Assembly: GCA_900471925.1 (NCBI GenBank)
Contig: UCGV01000001.1
Span: 1-64,000, forward strand
Length of the DNA: 64,000 bases
Direction: 5' to 3'
DNA from: Hyphomicrobiales bacterium
GTDB lineage: Bacteria; Pseudomonadota; Alphaproteobacteria; Rhizobiales; Rhizobiaceae
In this document: in pieces, positions 61,121 to 64,000 of the stretch
How the letters are laid out: the number at the start of each line of letters is the position of its first letter
Position numbering within the stretch: position 1 is the first letter of the stretch
Made by a program: the position numbers and the translations under genes
The notes under the pieces: model-generated
Seen by the model: the letters and a program-made list of their open reading frames with translations, nothing else
Database searches by the model: none
What the model was told of the DNA's origin: nothing

Positions 61121-62536
61121 TCAGGCCTGCGTGCCGCCGACGGTGACCTGATCCATGCGCAGATGCGGCTGGCCGACGCCAACAGGCACCCACTGGCCTG
61201 CCTTGCCGCAGTTACCGATACCGGTGTCGAGCTTCATGTCGTTGCCGATCATCGACACGCGCTTCATGGCGTCGGGACCGTTGCCGATCAGCATGGCACC
61301 CTTGATCGGCGCGCCGATCTTGCCGTTTTCGATGAGATAGGCCTCGGTGCAGCCGAACACGAACTTGCCGGAGGTGATATCCACCTGACCGCCGCCGAAG
61401 GAGACGGCATAGATGCCCTTCTTGACCGAAGCGATGATCTCTTCCGGCGTCTTGTCACCGCCGAGCATGTAGGTATTGGTCATGCGCGGCATCGGCACGT
61501 GGGCATAGCCCTGGCGGCGGCCGTTGCCGGTCGGCGCCATGCCCATCAGCCGGGCGTTCTGCCTGTCCTGCATGTAGCCGACGAGTTTGCCGTTTTCGAT
61601 CAGCACGTTATAGGCCGAAGGCGTGCCTTCGTCGTCGATCGTGATCGAGCCGCGGCGACTGTCGATCGTGCCGTCGTCGACGACGGTCACGCCGGGTGCT
61701 GCCACCATCTGGCCGAGGAGGCCAGCAAAGGCCGATGTCTTCTTGCGGTTGAAATCGCCTTCGAGCCCATGGCCGACGGCTTCGTGCAGCATGACGCCCG
61801 GCCAGCCGGAGCCGAGCACGACGTCCATCGTGCCTGCCGGCGCGTCGATCGCCTCGAGATTGACGAGCGCCTGGCGCAACGCCTCGTCGGCTCCATGCTG
61901 CCAGCTGCCGGTCGCGATGAAATCGCCGAAGCCGATGCGGCCGCCCTGGCCGTAAGAACCGCTCTCCTGCCGGTCGCCTTCGCCGACCATGACGGAGATG
62001 TTGATGCGCGTCATCGGACGGATATCATGCACGCGATGGCCGTCGGCGCGCAGGATATCGACCACCTGCCAGCTTGCCGCGACCGAAGCCGTGACCTGCC
62101 GCACCTTGTCGTTCTTTCCTCGCAGATAGGCGTCGATGTCGGTCAGTACCTTCACCTTTTCCTCGAAGGTCGGCGAGCCGATCGGGTTCTCGTCTGTATA
62201 GAGCTTGCGGTTGGTGCCCTGGGGCGCTCCCGCGTAGGAGCCGGAATACCCGCGTGTGACGGCACCGACCGCATCGGCCGCCCGCTTCAACGCCGAAACG
62301 GAAAGGTCGCCCGCATGTGCATAGCCGACGGCTTCACCGGCGACAGCGCGCAGTCCAAAACCCTGCTCGGTGTTGAAACTGCCGCCCTTGAGGCGGCCAT
62401 TGTCGAAGGTCAGCGACTCCGCCTGCGCGTGCTCGATGAAAAGTTCGCCATCATCGGCGCCGGAAAGCGCCTCGGCGACATGCTTGCGCATGGTGGCTTC
62501 ATCGGCATCGAAAAGCGTCAGGAGATCGGTGGTCAT
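61121..62536 (-). CDS. tldD: Metalloprotease TldD
   Basis: TldD, which with TldE (PmbA) forms a heterodimeric metalloprotease that processes small peptides such as microcin B17 or CcdA. The 471-residue protein contains the metal motif HEAVGHGLEGDFNRKK and the family blocks GQGGRIGFGDF, FGCTEAYLIENGKIG and MIGNDMKLDTGIGNCGK. The ATG at 62536 fits; upstream open frame is short. The partner tldE is not in the window. The order GNAT-tldD-ialB-coxB, reading from left to right, has a rhizobial look. Confidence 0.95.
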   Translation of the reverse strand: MTTDLLTLFDADEATMRKHVAEALSGADDGELFIEHAQAESLTFDNGRLKGGSFNTEQGFGLRAVAGEAVGYAHAGDLSVSALKRAADAVGAVTRGYSGSYAGAPQGTNRKLYTDENPIGSPTFEEKVKVLTDIDAYLRGKNDKVRQVTASVAASWQVVDILRADGHRVHDIRPMTRINISVMVGEGDRQESGSYGQGGRIGFGDFIATGSWQHGADEALRQALVNLEAIDAPAGTMDVVLGSGWPGVMLHEAVGHGLEGDFNRKKTSAFAGLLGQMVAAPGVTVVDDGTIDSRRGSITIDDEGTPSAYNVLIENGKLVGYMQDRQNARLMGMAPTGNGRRQGYAHVPMPRMTNTYMLGGDKTPEEIIASVKKGIYAVSFGGGQVDITSGKFVFGCTEAYLIENGKIGAPIKGAMLIGNGPDAMKRVSMIGNDMKLDTGIGNCGKAGQWVPVGVGQPHLRMDQVTVGGTQA

Positions 62537-62617
62537 GGATATATGCTCCGCATGGAGAGCGGTAATGCTCAATAGCCGATGTAGGTCTGTTGCGCTGCGC
62601 GAGCAAGCCCTGCCGTA

Positions 62618-63253
62618 TCAGGGCAGGGCGTCATAGCCTTCCGCGAAGCCCTTGAGGTCGACAGGAATGCCGATGCCTTCTTCCGGCGTCTGGAAGACGA
62701 TGAAGGTCGCCTGCGCGCCGCTGCGGAAGGTTTTCAGGAGTTCGTCCTCGAGAACGACTTCGGCATAGCAGCCATCGGCAAAGCAGCGAACGAAATAGGC
62801 GCGCCCGATATCCTTGCCGTCGACATTGAGGCCGAGGCCGTTCGGCAGCAGCACGCCGAGAGGCGCTAGCACGCGCAGAATCTTCGACTTGCGGTCGGCC
62901 GTCTTCAGCACGACGACAGACAGGCCGACTTCAGGGCGGTCTTCGGCAATCACGTTCTGCATCAGCGCACATTGTTCGGCCGAAGCGCCCGGCGGCTTGT
63001 CGCAGACGACGGACCATGCGCCGTGATTGGAGCGGACCGTACCGGGGGCAGGCGGCTGCGTCTGTCCGGGCGTCACCTGCTCGACATTCGGCGTAGGCGT
63101 TGCTGGCTGCTGTGCTGGAGCCGGCTTCGGGGCAGGGGTGGCGGGACGCGACTGTGCGGGCGTCGGCGTCTGCTGCGCGAAAACGGGGCTCGTCGCGGCG
63201 GCCGCGATGCCTGCAGTCAGAACAAACGACCGCGCGAGGGAACGGAAACCCAT
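62618..63253 (-). CDS. IalB family invasion-associated protein
   Basis: A 211-residue secreted protein of the invasion-associated locus B family, known from Bartonella erythrocyte invasion and widespread in Rhizobiales as a periplasmic protein. A signal peptide (LARSFVLTAGIAAAATSPVFA) is followed by a Pro/Thr/Gln-rich linker (~22-75) and the IalB domain: NHGAWSVVCDKPPGA, EQCALMQNV, GLGLNVDGKDIGRAYFVRC and GCYAEVVLEDELL, with conserved Cys. The ATG at 63253 is chosen since the signal peptide starts there. It is divergent from coxB. Confidence 0.92.
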   Translation of the reverse strand: MGFRSLARSFVLTAGIAAAATSPVFAQQTPTPAQSRPATPAPKPAPAQQPATPTPNVEQVTPGQTQPPAPGTVRSNHGAWSVVCDKPPGASAEQCALMQNVIAEDRPEVGLSVVVLKTADRKSKILRVLAPLGVLLPNGLGLNVDGKDIGRAYFVRCFADGCYAEVVLEDELLKTFRSGAQATFIVFQTPEEGIGIPVDLKGFAEGYDALP

Positions 63254-63591
63254 GAAAACCTCTGGATATCGAATCATTGCCGCTATTTGTGAAGCTGCCC
63301 ACAAAAAATGAAAAGCCCCGCCCCGTGAAAACCGGGGGACTGCGGCAGAAATAGGACCTCGCCAAAAGAATGTGCAGCGGGCAGATTGGCCACAAAGCGG
63401 GATTTTCGTATGCTGATGAAAAGCTTGCGATGTTTTGCCATGCCCGGAGGTGTGGACTTTGAGCAAAAATGCCGCATAGACAATTGCTTCTGCCTGTTGC
63501 GGCGGATGCCAAACTGTGGTTTGAAGCGCACAGGATGGCAAGGATTCTGCGCTCGATTTATCGCAGATCAGCGCTCGAGGGAGATTACAAG
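63254..63591. promoter_or_regulatory. Divergent promoter region ialB/coxB
   Basis: About 340 nt without a supported gene. Promoters for ialB (leftwards) and coxB (rightwards) must lie here. The minus-strand frame of ialB stays open through it, but a signal peptide marks the real start at 63253. A GAGGGAGA Shine-Dalgarno precedes the coxB GTG by about 8 nt. Confidence 0.5.
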
Positions 63592-64000
63592 GTGATTAAG
63601 AAGGCTTATGCAGCTCTGACCGCGCTGGTCTGTCTGCTTTTTGCTTCCGGCACATATGCCGATCAGCCGATGCCGTGGCAGGCGACCCTGCAGCCGGCAG
63701 CAACGCCGATCATGCGGGAGATCCACTGGTTCGAACAATATACGCTGTGGTTCATCGTACCGATCACGCTTTTCGTTCTCGTTCTGCTGCTGGTCGTCTG
63801 TTTCAAGTTCCGGGCTTCTGCAAACCCGGTTCCCTCCAAGACGAGCCACAACACGATTATCGAAGTCATCTGGACCGTGGGGCCGGTCCTCGTGCTTCTC
63901 TTCCTCGCTATTCCGTCTTTCACGCTGCTGACCGCGCAGCTCACCCTGCCGGAAAATCCTGATGTGACCATCAAGGCGACCGCGACCCAGTGGCAGTGGA
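63592..64000 (+). CDS. coxB: Cytochrome c oxidase subunit II, partial (3' end beyond window)
   Basis: The first 136 codons of the aa3-type cytochrome oxidase subunit that carries the CuA centre; the gene is cut by the window edge. A GTG start (63592) with GAGGGAGA upstream gives a signal peptide (LTALVCLLFASGTYA), mature start DQPMPWQATLQPAATPIMRE, and two membrane segments (WFIVPITLFVLVLLLVVCF and EVIWTVGPVLVLLFLAIP), then the CuA domain entry TATQWQW. The EVIWT and QWQW motifs are diagnostic. Further cox genes are expected to follow. Confidence 0.94.
   Translation, partial: MIKKAYAALTALVCLLFASGTYADQPMPWQATLQPAATPIMREIHWFEQYTLWFIVPITLFVLVLLLVVCFKFRASANPVPSKTSHNTIIEVIWTVGPVLVLLFLAIPSFTLLTAQLTLPENPDVTIKATATQWQW

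Noticed and set aside
60725..62575. A 616-codon open frame antisense to tldD and the GNAT gene
   Set aside because: It spans two genes with recognisable motifs and shows His/Asp/Arg-rich sequence without a domain, as expected of an antisense shadow.

Overview
This 64-kb window reads as an ordinary, densely coded chromosomal stretch of an alphaproteobacterium of the Rhizobiaceae (Rhizobium/Agrobacterium type). The grounds are the G+C-rich codon use, family-restricted proteins (DUF1217, DUF6101-like, DUF6656-like, BA14K, IalB, Atu4866), a bioMNY biotin importer, a gene order tldD-ialB-coxB at the right edge, and RIME-like extragenic palindromes. I find no tRNA or rRNA gene, insertion sequence, phage gene, integrase or CRISPR array. 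I call 59 protein genes; coxB runs off the right edge.

Layout. 1-4 kb: a DUF523 gene behind a LysR regulator, a divergent small tautomerase, and glyS. 4-10 kb: tex, a cyclopropane fatty acid synthase, a histidine phosphatase and a MipA/OmpV porin-like protein on the + strand. 9.5-15.3 kb: an SDR, an autotransporter with a propeller-like passenger, a divergent GntR regulator across an AT-rich gap, ubiA and a DUF6101-type gene. 15.6-19.4 kb: a 1253-residue DUF1217 protein with about ten FNFxxDG repeats. 19.4-26 kb: a D-2-hydroxyacid dehydrogenase, a Sua5-type tRNA-modification enzyme, a DUF6656-type gene, a Rieske oxygenase without its reductase, a BA14K protein and a CorA/ZntB transporter. 26-30 kb: an acyl-CoA dehydrogenase/enoyl-CoA hydratase operon and an ArsR/SRPBCC pair.

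29.8-43 kb: two RNA methyltransferase genes, then dxs, xseB and a deacetylase gene, all on the minus strand. These look like one housekeeping block (deacetylase-xseB-dxs-tlyA-RNA methyltransferase) separated by two accessory groups. The first is a chemoreceptor with an AraC/SDR/Atu4866 module; the second is pirin, a lipoprotein, a secreted protein and an SDR. 43-49 kb: a thioesterase, bioMNY, a YcaQ-type glycosylase, ribB with a degenerate second domain, and aroC. 49-57 kb: a membrane GGDEF-EAL protein, a DUF1344 protein, a phosphatase, fabI, a J-domain protein, a lipoprotein and pdxH. 57-64 kb: a polysaccharide deacetylase, a penicillin-binding carboxypeptidase with a SPOR domain, a MazG-like gene, a protein of unknown function, a GNAT enzyme, tldD, ialB and coxB.

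No large undescribed system stands out. The best leads are regulatory or structural: a hairpin that covers the MazG Shine-Dalgarno sequence; a pair of palindromes 50 bp apart at the arsR promoter, one on the start codon; a LiuR-like palindrome at the acyl-CoA dehydrogenase operon; a six-codon leader frame with a perfect Shine-Dalgarno before an orphan lipoprotein; and the repeat-built DUF1217 protein. Family calls come from reading motifs by eye, without database searches.
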